Positions 8,748-18,800 of a stretch of 64,000 nucleotides of DNA are shown piece after piece. This DNA comes from Thalassotalea_B piscium_A (GTDB taxonomy: Bacteria > Pseudomonadota > Gammaproteobacteria > Enterobacterales > Alteromonadaceae). Numbering within the stretch: the stretch's first letter is position 1; every line of letters begins with the position of its first letter. The stretch is taken from assembly GCA_049347715.1 (NCBI GenBank), contig CP186339.1:1798001-1862000 (forward strand), read 5' to 3'. The notes under the pieces were generated by a model. It searched no databases, had not been told where the DNA came from, and worked only from the letters and a program-made list of their open reading frames with translations. A program made the translations under genes and the position numbers.

Positions 8748-10808
8748 ATGAGACAAAGTCCAATAACAAGATTTATCAAAAAGCCATTAGCGGTAAGTAT
8801 TACTACAGCTATTTTGCTTTCACAAGTTGGTCAAGCAACTGCGTCTAATTTTCAATTGGGGGATTTCGACATTAGCTTTAACTCTACTTTTTCTGTAGGG
8901 GCAAGCTGGCGTACCGAAAATAGAAATTGGGAAGATAACGTTGGTATTTCAAATAATATTAATAATGGTTTTGATTTTTCTCAGTATCATGCTGCATTAA
9001 ATGCTAACCCGATCAATAGTACTATTTGGCAAGGTCAGGGCAGTTATTCAAATAATGGTGATTTAGGTGATTTAAATTACGATTCAGGAGATACTTTTTC
9101 TCGTTTATTTAAAGGTACTCATGAACTCGATATTCGTAAAGATAACGTAGGGGTTTTTCTACGTGGTATGTATTTTTATGATTTTGAAATGATGGATAAT
9201 GATCGCCCGTGGAATAACCAAGTATCAGGTCAACAAGTTGATCCTTGTCGTGATGAGGATGCTAGAGATCAAGTTTGTCGAGATATTCGTTTATTAGATG
9301 CGTATTTTTATGGTGATTTTGATATAGGTGAAATGCCATTCTCTGTTCGTATTGGACAACAAGTCTTAGGTTGGGGGGAAAGTACCCTAATTTCACATGG
9401 TATCAGTGAAATCAATCCTATTGACGTTGCACGATTAAAAGCGCCAGGCGCTGAATTAACCGAAGCCTTTATTCCCTTTGGTGCTGTTTGGGCATCTTTG
9501 GGTGTTTCTGAAAATTTCAATATCGAAATGTTTTATCAATATCAGTGGGAAAAAACAATTTTACCTGCACCTGGTAGTTATTTTTCGACGAATGATTTTG
9601 CTGGTGACGGTGGCCATTATAACAATGTCCAACTTGGATTTACTGGTAATCCAGATATTGACTTAGATACCCTTATTACTGGCATGAATCAACTTGGCGA
9701 TATGATGCGCTCAGGAGATCCTGCAACTATGGGAGCTGCTGGTGCTATGTATCTAGCATATCCTACTAAGGTGACGTTAAAAGCACCTGGAGATGCAAGT
9801 ACGTCAGAACCTCAAGATGGCGGTCAATACGGTATTCGTTTATCTTGGTATCTTCCAGAACTAAACGAATCTGAACTTAGTTTGTATTATGTTAATTACC
9901 ATAGTAGACGTCCTTTTTTCTCAGGGAAAACTGCAGATTTTTCAGCGGCATCAATTGCTTCTGATTTAGCGTTTTTAGCATCTAATCAGATCACTGAAAC
10001 TAATTATCAGAATTTAGGGACCTTTTCACAGGTTGTGTTAGCGTACCCTGAAGATATTAAAATGACGGCATTAAGTTTTAATACCACAATTGCCGACTTT
10101 GCTGTTTCTGGTGAGGTGAGTTATCGCCAAGATGAACCGTTACAAATAGATGATGTTGAATTGTTATTTTTGGCGATGCCACAACAGTTAGCTCATCCTG
10201 ACTCGGTTAATTATCGTCCTGACCTTGATGGTATTTCTCAAATGGCTACCATTGCACCAGGTGAAACTGCAGACGGTTATATTTTAAGTGATACAGTACA
10301 AGCTCAAATGACGTTTACGCGTTTTTGGGGTCCATCACTTGGGGCTAGCCAGTTTACAACCTTATTAGAAGTTGGTGGTATTAACATCAATGATATGCCT
10401 GATGAAGATGTACTGCGTCTAAATGGTCCTGGTACTGCTCGAAATGGCGGTATAGCAGGTAAAGAAGGACTAGAAGTGGCACTTCAAGGTGGTCGTGAAA
10501 CTAACCCTTTCCCTACAGATTTCGCTTGGGGTTACCGTTTTGTTGTTAAGTTAGATTATGCGAATGTGATCTCAGGTATCAATATGACGCCTAAATTCAT
10601 TTTCTCACATGATGTAAGTGGTATTACGCCAGATCCTATTTTCTTATTTGTTGAAGATCGTAAATCACTTTCTGCAGGTGTGACTTTTGATTATCAAAGT
10701 CGATGGTCAGCAGACGTCACCTATAACAGTTTTTGGGGTGGTGTAGGTACAACGAATCAAATAGAAGATCGTGATTACGTATCATTTAATATAAAATATT
10801 CTTTATAA
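8748..10808 (+). CDS. DUF1302 outer-membrane beta-barrel protein
   Basis: The 686-residue exported protein has a signal peptide (about 1-32, ending near QATAS). The mature part begins FQLGDFDISFNSTFSVGASWR, the typical DUF1302 start, and has alternating aromatic strands to a C-terminal YVSFNIKYSL, as expected for a barrel inserted in the outer membrane. RIGQQVLGWGESTLIS and INPIDVARLKAPGAEL are further family-like signatures. DUF1302 proteins occur next to DUF1329, YCF48-like and MMPL genes, as here, and are thought to take part in uptake or export of hydrophobic compounds. GGGGAG at about 8737 supports the start. First gene of the cluster, 11 bases before DUF1329. Confidence 0.88.
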   Translation: MRQSPITRFIKKPLAVSITTAILLSQVGQATASNFQLGDFDISFNSTFSVGASWRTENRNWEDNVGISNNINNGFDFSQYHAALNANPINSTIWQGQGSYSNNGDLGDLNYDSGDTFSRLFKGTHELDIRKDNVGVFLRGMYFYDFEMMDNDRPWNNQVSGQQVDPCRDEDARDQVCRDIRLLDAYFYGDFDIGEMPFSVRIGQQVLGWGESTLISHGISEINPIDVARLKAPGAELTEAFIPFGAVWASLGVSENFNIEMFYQYQWEKTILPAPGSYFSTNDFAGDGGHYNNVQLGFTGNPDIDLDTLITGMNQLGDMMRSGDPATMGAAGAMYLAYPTKVTLKAPGDASTSEPQDGGQYGIRLSWYLPELNESELSLYYVNYHSRRPFFSGKTADFSAASIASDLAFLASNQITETNYQNLGTFSQVVLAYPEDIKMTALSFNTTIADFAVSGEVSYRQDEPLQIDDVELLFLAMPQQLAHPDSVNYRPDLDGISQMATIAPGETADGYILSDTVQAQMTFTRFWGPSLGASQFTTLLEVGGININDMPDEDVLRLNGPGTARNGGIAGKEGLEVALQGGRETNPFPTDFAWGYRFVVKLDYANVISGINMTPKFIFSHDVSGITPDPIFLFVEDRKSLSAGVTFDYQSRWSADVTYNSFWGGVGTTNQIEDRDYVSFNIKYSL

Positions 10809-10819
10809 GGGCAGAATCA

Positions 10820-12178
10820 ATGAAAAAAATTACATTATTATCATTTGCGATGTCTTTAGCATTCTCTGGCGTTACAGTTGCTAAAGTAGATGCAGAGCAA
10901 GCAAAAAAATTATCCGGGGAACTCACTCCTATGGGAGCTGTGCGAGCGGGTAATAAAGATGGTTCTATCCCAGAATGGACTGGCGGGATTAAAACACCAC
11001 CTAAAGGATATACGGTTGGACAACATCATTTGGATCCGTATCCAAATGATAAAATAAAGTATACGATAACGGCTAATAATGTTGCGGAATATGCCAGTTT
11101 ATTAACACCTGGGCAATTAGCTTTATTTAAAACATATCCTGACACGTACAAAATGAATGTTTATCAATCTAGACGTTCAGCTTCGTATCCTGAATATGTC
11201 TATAAAGCGACTATTGAAAATGCTAGTCGCTCTATGTTGGTTGAAAACGGTAACGGTATCACTGACGCTGCTATTGGGGTTCCTTTTCCAATTCCAGCTA
11301 ATGGTTTAGAGGCAATTTGGAACCATATTTTACGTTACCGTGGTGTTGCTATCGTTCGCGAAGGTGGTCAAGTGACACCAACGGCATCTGGTGACTTTAC
11401 TTATGTTGGTTTTGAAGAACAGCTTATGTTGCCATACGGTAAAGAAGGTGCGAAACCAGAAGAATTAGAAAAAACGAACATTTTGTTTAAATTTAAACAA
11501 AAGGTAACTGAACCTTCTAAACTTGTGGGTACTGCGTTATTAGTTCATGAAACGATGGATCAAATTAAAACTCCTCGCCAAGCATGGATTTATAATAAAG
11601 GTATTCGTCGAGCACAAAAAGCACCTACTGTTGCTTATGATGCCCCTGGAACAGCTGCTGATGGTTTAAGAACCACAGATGATTTCGATATGTTTAATGG
11701 TGCTCCTAATCGTTACAATTGGACACTAAAAGGCAAGCAAGAATTGTTAATTCCATATAACGATTATCGTTTACATAGCGATAAAGTGAAATATGAAGAC
11801 CTTATTCGTCCAGGTCATATTAACCCTGACTATATTCGTTATGAAAAGCATCGTGTTTGGGTAGTTGAAGCTAACCTTAAAGAAAATACACGTCATACGT
11901 ATAAAAAACGCGTATTCTTTATAGATGAAGATAGCTGGCAAGTTGCGGTTACTGATATTTATGACGACCGTGATGAATTATATCGCGTTGGTGTTGCACA
12001 TGGATTAAACTATTATGAAGTGCCAACACAATGGTCTACGTTAGAAGTGTTTCATGATCTTCAGTCTAAACGCTATATTGCAATGGGTTTAGATAATGAA
12101 ACTAAAATGTATGATTTTTCAGCTAAACTTAAAGATGTAAACTTTACATCAAGAGCATTACAACGAGACAATCGTTAG
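10820..12178 (+). CDS. DUF1329 periplasmic protein (LolA-like superfamily)
   Basis: The 452-residue protein has a signal peptide of about 21 residues (ending GVTVA). The hallmark of DUF1329 is clear near the N-terminus: ELTPMGAVRAGNKDGSIPEWTGG. Family members are predicted to have a LolA/LppX-type half-barrel that could carry a lipid through the periplasm. There is no lipobox Cys, so it should be soluble in the periplasm. It follows the DUF1302 gene by 11 bases and is followed by a strong terminator, which would set the level of the two downstream genes apart from these two. Confidence 0.88.
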   Translation: MKKITLLSFAMSLAFSGVTVAKVDAEQAKKLSGELTPMGAVRAGNKDGSIPEWTGGIKTPPKGYTVGQHHLDPYPNDKIKYTITANNVAEYASLLTPGQLALFKTYPDTYKMNVYQSRRSASYPEYVYKATIENASRSMLVENGNGITDAAIGVPFPIPANGLEAIWNHILRYRGVAIVREGGQVTPTASGDFTYVGFEEQLMLPYGKEGAKPEELEKTNILFKFKQKVTEPSKLVGTALLVHETMDQIKTPRQAWIYNKGIRRAQKAPTVAYDAPGTAADGLRTTDDFDMFNGAPNRYNWTLKGKQELLIPYNDYRLHSDKVKYEDLIRPGHINPDYIRYEKHRVWVVEANLKENTRHTYKKRVFFIDEDSWQVAVTDIYDDRDELYRVGVAHGLNYYEVPTQWSTLEVFHDLQSKRYIAMGLDNETKMYDFSAKLKDVNFTSRALQRDNR

Positions 12179-12199
12179 TTAGTAATTTTCATGTGAAAT

Positions 12200-12223
12200 G
12201 GCTGACTTTTGTCAGCCTTTTTT
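12200..12223 (+). terminator. Rho-independent terminator inside the envelope cluster
   Basis: GGCTGAC and GTCAGCC pair perfectly around a TTTT loop, followed by six T. It lies between the DUF1329 gene and the YCF48-like gene, so the downstream pair is either reached by readthrough or has a promoter in the short gap. Confidence 0.88.
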
Positions 12224-12251
12224 ATATGTATGTATTAGGATCGAATATTTA

Positions 12252-13262
12252 ATGTTAAAATTTTTATTTTTGGTTATCGCGATAATCTTCTCACAAGATC
12301 TGAGTTCGCAGCCATTATCTTCAGAAGCGATAATTTCTCCACTCGCTCAGAAATCTCTGCTACTTGATATTAAAAATGTGGATGATCAATATTTAATTGC
12401 TGTAGGTGAGCGAGGGCATATCTTACGGTCTACGGACGGTGAAACATGGCAACAAATGCCATCACCCACGCAAACTACATTAACGTCTGTCGATTTCGTC
12501 AATGCTAGCCAAGGTTGGGCAGTGGGACATAATGCCACCATACTTCATAGTGCTGACGCAGGTTTAACATGGCAAATTCAATATCAAAATCCGCAATTTG
12601 AAATTCCATTTTTAAATGTATATTTTAAAGATGAGAACACAGGTGTCGCTGTAGGCTCTTATGGTCTTTTCTTTCGAACAAATGATGGTGGGAAAAACTG
12701 GCAACAAGAATTTCATCTCTCACTACTTATTGAAGAAGATTTAGAATATCTTGATGAATTAAAACGTGATGACGAAGCCGCTTATTTAACAGAACGTTCT
12801 CGAATACTTCCTCATTTTAATCGTTTTTATCAAGATGGACGAACCAGTTATTTAGTTGGTGAGTTAGGTCTTATTGCTAAAAGTAATGATCTCGGCGAAC
12901 ACTGGGAACGATTAGAAGACATTTACCAAGGTTCTTTTTATGATATTAATCGTACCAAAAAAGGAAATTTACTCGCGGTAGGACTTAGAGGTCATGTATT
13001 TAGAAGTGTTTCTAATGGCGACGGTTGGCAAAATGTTATCGTAGAAACCACTGCTTTGTTAAACAATATCGTCCCTTATCAAGATCAAGTAATATTTATA
13101 TTAGGTAATAATGGAGTATTACTAAAAAGTGTTGATGATGGACTTAGTTTCACATTAGACAATCAAAGCGATGGAAAAGCATTATTAGCGGGCGCTATTT
13201 TTAAAGATAAATTAATTGTTGCGTCTGAAGTTGGCATTAAAGTAATACAGGTTACCCCATAA
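12252..13262 (+). CDS. YCF48-like BNR beta-propeller protein
   Basis: ATG 12252 is used because AGGA at 12238-12241 precedes it; an earlier in-frame start would lie inside the terminator. The 336-residue protein has a signal peptide (about 1-20) and six repeats of the BNR/YCF48 form, for example GERGHILRSTDGETWQ, GHNATILHSADAGLTWQ and GSYGLFFRTNDGGKNW, which fold as propeller blades. YCF48 (HCF136) is a photosystem II assembly factor in plants, but bacterial relatives next to MMPL transporters are not photosynthetic. Here it is probably a periplasmic partner of the transporter, whose ATG begins directly after this stop codon. Confidence 0.85.
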   Translation: MLKFLFLVIAIIFSQDLSSQPLSSEAIISPLAQKSLLLDIKNVDDQYLIAVGERGHILRSTDGETWQQMPSPTQTTLTSVDFVNASQGWAVGHNATILHSADAGLTWQIQYQNPQFEIPFLNVYFKDENTGVAVGSYGLFFRTNDGGKNWQQEFHLSLLIEEDLEYLDELKRDDEAAYLTERSRILPHFNRFYQDGRTSYLVGELGLIAKSNDLGEHWERLEDIYQGSFYDINRTKKGNLLAVGLRGHVFRSVSNGDGWQNVIVETTALLNNIVPYQDQVIFILGNNGVLLKSVDDGLSFTLDNQSDGKALLAGAIFKDKLIVASEVGIKVIQVTP

Positions 13263-15602
13263 ATGAGACCAATTGAAAAGATTATTAATCGTCTTGAAAT
13301 GACTATTTTCAGACATCGTATATTTGTAATTATTTTATTTTTATTGATGTCTGTATTTTTAGGGTATCAAGCGACTCAAATTAAATTAGATGCCGCATTC
13401 ACTAAAAATATACCGTTAAACCATGAATATATGCAAACCTATTTAAAACATAGGGCTAACTTCGGTGGGGCCAATAATGTATTAATTTCGGTTTGTGATA
13501 AAAATGGAGATATTTTTAATAAAGAATTTTTTACAGCCCTTAAAGGGGTTCATGATCAGTTGTTTTTCATTCCTGGTGTTGAACGAACACAAGTTAACTC
13601 TCTCTTTTCACCAAGTACTCGCTTTATTGAAGTAGTCGAAGATGGTTTTGCTGGTGGCCCTGTAGTGCCTGCAGACTTTGTTGCCGATGAAGCTGGATTG
13701 GCCATAGTTAAAGGGAATATTGAAAAAGCAGGGATTGTTGGTCGAATTGTTGCTGATAACTACAGCTGTGCAATGGTCAAAGCTGTATTAATGGAAAATG
13801 ATCCAGAGACAGGTGAAAAAGTAGATGTTATCGCACTTGCATCTAAACTCGAGAATGATATTCGAAAACCTTATGAGAAAGATGATATTACTGTACATAT
13901 CATTGGCTTTAGTAAAATGGTGGGTGATATTGCTGATGGTGCCAAAGGTGTTGTTACTTTCTTCCTAATAGCCATCGCTATAACAACCATTATGGTTTAC
14001 CTTTTCTCTAAATCGATAGCATTAACTATATTACCGATAGCCTGTTCTTTAGTTGCCGTAGTATGGCAACTAGGTTTGCTTTCAACTATAGGTTTTGGTT
14101 TAGATCCAATGTCGATATTGGTGCCATTTTTGGTATTTGCTATCGGTGTTAGCCATGGTGTTCAAATGATAAATACCATAGGCAAAAAAGTATCATCAGG
14201 ACTTAGCAGCAAACAAGCCTGTGAATTTGCTTTTAGAACCTTAGTTGTTCCAGGCGGAATCGCATTATTATCCGATACCGTCGGTTTTATCACCTTATTA
14301 TCTATTGATATTGGTATTATTCGTGAACTAGCAATTGCTGCTTCGCTAGGTGTCGGTATTATTATTTTAACTAATTTGGTGTTATTACCTATATTAGTTT
14401 CCTTTATTACTATTCCAGTGAAAAAAGTTAAAGCGGCACCTAAGCTACCAACGAGTTATCAAAAAGCACCGAAAGAGAAAGCCTTATGGCGATTAATGCA
14501 ATCTTTTAGTGAACCTAAGGTTGCTTCAGTCGTCTTGGTTGTTGCTGCAATTTTATTTGGTTTAGGTTTTCATTATTCTAAGCAATTAAAAATTGGAGAG
14601 CTTCATGCTGGTGCTCCTTCACTGCATGAACATTCTCGCTATAATCAGGATACCTTTTTAATTACTGACCGCTATGCCATTAGTGTGGATTATATGTCAG
14701 TGATTGTAGAAACAACGCCTAATGCGTGTACTAACCCTGAAGTATTGAAAACCATGGATAGTTTTCAATGGCGAATGGAGAATGTGCAAGGTGTTCAATC
14801 AGCTGTTAGTTTGCCGTCAGTGATGAAAATTATTAACTCAGGTTATTACGAAGGTAACTTAAAATGGCGGATTATATCTCCTAACCAATATGCACTAGCG
14901 CAAGCGCTTTCTAACGTACCGAGTTCTACAGGATTGTTGAATAATGATTGTAGTGTTATGCCTATCATTATGTTTTTGAAGGATCATAAAGCTGAAACCA
15001 TTAATAGAGTAGTTGATGCCGCTAAAATTGCCATTGATGATTTAAATAATGACCTAGTTACCTTTAAGCTTGCTTCTGGTCCTGCAGGTGTTATGGCTGC
15101 TACCAATGAAGCTGTTGAAGCAGCTCAAACACCTATGATGATTTATGTTTATGGTGCGGTTATTATATTATGCTGGTTAAGTTTCAAGAGTATTAAAGCT
15201 GTTATTTCTGTAGTTGTACCATTATTTATTGTCTCTACATTGGCACAATGGTTAATGACGGTACTTGATATCGGCCTTACCGTGTCAACCTTACCTGTAA
15301 TAGCCTTAGGGGTAGGTATAGGTGTCGATTATGGTATTTATATCTTATCCACCATGACGCAACGATTAACGGCAGGAGATAATGTTCAACAAGCTTATTT
15401 AGCTGCATTGAAAGAGCGTGGAACTGCTGTGTTAATTACGGGCATCACTTTAGCTATAGGTGTGTCCACTTGGTTCTTCTCAGATTTGAAGTTCCAAGTT
15501 GATATGGGCATCTTATTAACCTTTATGTTTTTAGTTAATATGATTGCTGCGGTGACAATATTACCTGCAATTTCTGTATTCTTATGGAAAAATAAAAAAT
15601 AG
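13263..15602 (+). CDS. MMPL/RND-family transporter
   Basis: The 779-residue inner-membrane protein has the RND layout: TM1 (about 20-38), a first periplasmic loop (about 40-225), a group of five helices (about 227-385), TM7 (about 415-435), a second periplasmic loop, and a final group of helices (about 620-775). VSHGVQMINTIGKK and GVGIGVDYGIYILSTM are typical of the two sterol-sensing-like domains in MMPL transporters of hydrophobic compounds. No membrane-fusion protein gene is nearby; the DUF1302, DUF1329 and propeller proteins may take that role. It overlaps nothing but is immediately adjacent to the propeller gene. A hairpin follows. Confidence 0.9.
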   Translation: MRPIEKIINRLEMTIFRHRIFVIILFLLMSVFLGYQATQIKLDAAFTKNIPLNHEYMQTYLKHRANFGGANNVLISVCDKNGDIFNKEFFTALKGVHDQLFFIPGVERTQVNSLFSPSTRFIEVVEDGFAGGPVVPADFVADEAGLAIVKGNIEKAGIVGRIVADNYSCAMVKAVLMENDPETGEKVDVIALASKLENDIRKPYEKDDITVHIIGFSKMVGDIADGAKGVVTFFLIAIAITTIMVYLFSKSIALTILPIACSLVAVVWQLGLLSTIGFGLDPMSILVPFLVFAIGVSHGVQMINTIGKKVSSGLSSKQACEFAFRTLVVPGGIALLSDTVGFITLLSIDIGIIRELAIAASLGVGIIILTNLVLLPILVSFITIPVKKVKAAPKLPTSYQKAPKEKALWRLMQSFSEPKVASVVLVVAAILFGLGFHYSKQLKIGELHAGAPSLHEHSRYNQDTFLITDRYAISVDYMSVIVETTPNACTNPEVLKTMDSFQWRMENVQGVQSAVSLPSVMKIINSGYYEGNLKWRIISPNQYALAQALSNVPSSTGLLNNDCSVMPIIMFLKDHKAETINRVVDAAKIAIDDLNNDLVTFKLASGPAGVMAATNEAVEAAQTPMMIYVYGAVIILCWLSFKSIKAVISVVVPLFIVSTLAQWLMTVLDIGLTVSTLPVIALGVGIGVDYGIYILSTMTQRLTAGDNVQQAYLAALKERGTAVLITGITLAIGVSTWFFSDLKFQVDMGILLTFMFLVNMIAAVTILPAISVFLWKNKK

Positions 15603-15642
15603 TTGAAAATAATTTCAGCAATCTTTTATGCATAAATAAACA

Positions 15643-15668
15643 AGAAAATGGCCGTTTGGTCATTTTCT
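15643..15668 (+). terminator. Hairpin after the MMPL gene
   Basis: AGAAAATGGCC pairs with GGTCATTTTCT (one G-T pair) around a short loop. The T content of the second arm replaces a downstream T run. Likely terminator of the envelope cluster. Confidence 0.65.
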
Positions 15669-15857
15669 ATTTATAAGAAGTGAATAAACACATGTTTATT
15701 TACATAAAGACTTTATTTTAAAAGACCCGAACAAAAAATAATCCTCGCAAAAGCCTAAAATTATTAATAAGATCCAATATGTAGTCTAATATTTTAGGCA
15801 ACATATAAAAAATACAACATTATTATTTTAAGTGTTTTATCCAAAAAGGAAAAAGGC

Positions 15858-18800
15858 ATGGCGTTAGTAGATGGGTTACCCTCTGTGATACTGTCGAACG
15901 TATCACAACTAATTGAGCAAAAAGTACCCAAAAAAACAGCTTCATTAGTAAAACAATTTGCAGAATTATTATATAAAAATATATCCACACTTGATTTAGC
16001 TCATCGTAATGACAGCGATATGTATGGAGCTACGTTAAGTTTATGGAAAGCATTGAACGATCACCAAGAGGATACACCTGTTATTAAGGTGTTTAATCCT
16101 ATGGTGACTAAAAATGGTTGGAAATCGAGTCACACTATTATAGAAATTATTATAGGTGATATGCCATTTCTAGTGGATTCTATTCGAATTGCCCTCAATC
16201 GTTTAAACCTTTCGCCACATTTAATGCTCAATAGCCCTATTAAATTAGTTCGTGATAATAACCAGGCTATTACGAACTTGTCTGCTGCGGCCGATAAAAA
16301 ATTTAAAGCCACATCAACAGAAACTGTTTTCTTTATTGAAATTGATCGTCAAAGTGAGCAAATAGCACTAGATGAAATTAAAGAAGAGCTTGAATCCGTA
16401 TTAAGCGATATCTCTATTACCGTTAAAGATTGGAAAGAGATGAGAGATCGTTTAGAAAATGTTATTACGGATAGATCAAAAACTAACTTACCTTGCAGTA
16501 AAAAAGAAAAAGAAGATGGCATAGCGTTTTTGAAATGGATGCTAAATAATAACTTCACTCTTCTTGGTTATCGTTCATATGATATTAAAGCCCTAAAAGG
16601 GGATATGGCTTTATCTGCAATTGAAGATTCTAGTTTAGGTTTAATGAAAAAATCTCAAGGGACCACACAACGGTTAATTTCTACGTTAAGTGAATCCGCT
16701 AGAAAGTTAGCACTAGGTGACAATTTCCTTATATTAACTAAAACTAACTCACGCTCACGGGTGCATCGACCTGCGCATTTAGATTATATCGGCGTAAAAA
16801 GTTTTGATAAAGACGGTAATGTTACTGGAGAAGAGCGTTTTATTGGTTTGTTTGGTTCTGCTTACTACACTAACAGTGCGTTAGATTTACCATTAATTAA
16901 ATCAAAAGTATTAGATGTTTGTGAGTTATCTGGTTTTGCTGCCGGTACTCATGCACATAAAACGCTAATTAATATTTTAGAAACATATCCACGTGATGAA
17001 ATTTTGCAAACCAGTGTTAAAGAGCTATTGCAAAATGTTATGGGTATTTATCAAATGCAAGAGCGCGATTATTCGGGCTTATTCATTCGTAGAGATGTGT
17101 TTGATCGTTTTTATTCATGTATGGTGTATGTACCAAGAGAAAGGTACAACACTCAATTACGCGTAAAAACACAAGAGTTATTGAAAGAAGCGTTTGGTAG
17201 TGAAGAAGCTGTTGAATTTACAACTTATTTTTCTGAGTCAGCGCAAGCAAGAACCCATTATATTGTTCGTGTTAACACAACAAAAGCAGACATTAACGTG
17301 AAAGAAATAGAAAAGAATTTGAATGAAGCGGCCCGTAGCTGGGATGATAAACTCGCGGATGCGTTAAACTCTCACAAAGGAGAGGAAGCAGGCAAAGCCC
17401 TTAGTCGTAAATATTCTGGTTTCCCACAGTCATATAAAGATGAAGTCTTACCTGGTTCAGCCATTGTTGACATTGAAAAGCTTGAAGCTTTATCTCCAGA
17501 CAATAATTTAGATATGCTTTTCTATCAGCCTCAAGAAGAAGAAGCGGGTAGTCGTTTTGTTAAATTAAAATTGTTCCATTCAGGTGAACCTCTACATTTG
17601 TCTGACGTATTGCCGATGTTAGAAAACTTTGGTTTGCGCGTCATAGGTGAAAGTCCATTTGCTATTCGTACTTCTGAAGGTGAAACGTGTTGGATTTTAG
17701 ATTTTTCAATGCTGTTAACGGGCAAAGAAGAGTTTAACTTAGAAAAAGTACAAACCTTATTTCAAGATGCCTTTGCAAAAGTATGGCATGGTGAATTGGA
17801 AGATGATGGCTTTAACCGTTTAATTTTAGGAGCTGAGCTTGGGGGACGTGAAGTCTCTATTATCCGAGCATTTGCAAAATATGAACGTCAAATAGGCGGT
17901 ACTTTTAGCCAAAGTTATATTGAAGATACTTTTGCTAATTATCCTAAAATTGCGGAATTGTTGATCAAGCTGTTCTACGCACGCTTTGACCCTAGTCGTA
18001 AAACGAATAGTAAGTTAATTCAACGATTTTTAGATGATATAGAAGCCTCATTAGATAAAGTGGCTAACCTAGATGACGACCGTATTATTCGTCGTTTTGC
18101 TGAAATGATCAAAGCAACGATACGGACTAACTATTTCCAACCGTATCCGGATAAAACGTACAAATCTTATATTTCATTTAAAATTAGTCCAAGACAAATT
18201 TCTGATATGCCACAACCTGTGCCTGCATTTGAAATTTTTGTTTACTCACCGCAAGTTGAAGGTGTTCATTTGCGTGGTGGTAAAGTAGCACGTGGTGGCT
18301 TACGTTGGTCAGATCGTCGTGAAGATTTCCGTACTGAAGTATTAGGTTTAGTGAAAGCCCAACAAGTTAAAAATACGGTTATTGTCCCTGTCGGTGCTAA
18401 AGGTGGTTTTGTTTGTAAGCAATTGCCTAAAGGTGACAGAAATGAAATATTTGAAGCGGGTAAAGCCTGTTATCGTACCTTTATCCGAGGATTACTCGAT
18501 ATTACAGATAACATTGTTAATGGCGAGATAGTCCCACCTGCAAATGTTGTGCGTCATGATGAAGATGACCCTTATTTAGTTGTTGCAGCAGATAAAGGTA
18601 CCGCTACTTTTTCTGATATTGCCAATGGTATTTCTGATGAATATAACTTTTGGATGGGTGATGCTTTTGCTTCTGGTGGTAGTGTTGGCTATGACCATAA
18701 AGGTATGGGGATCACAGCTAAAGGTGCATGGGAATCTGTTAAACGTCATTTCCGTGAAATGGATATTGATTGTCAAACGACTGATTTTACCTGTATAGGT

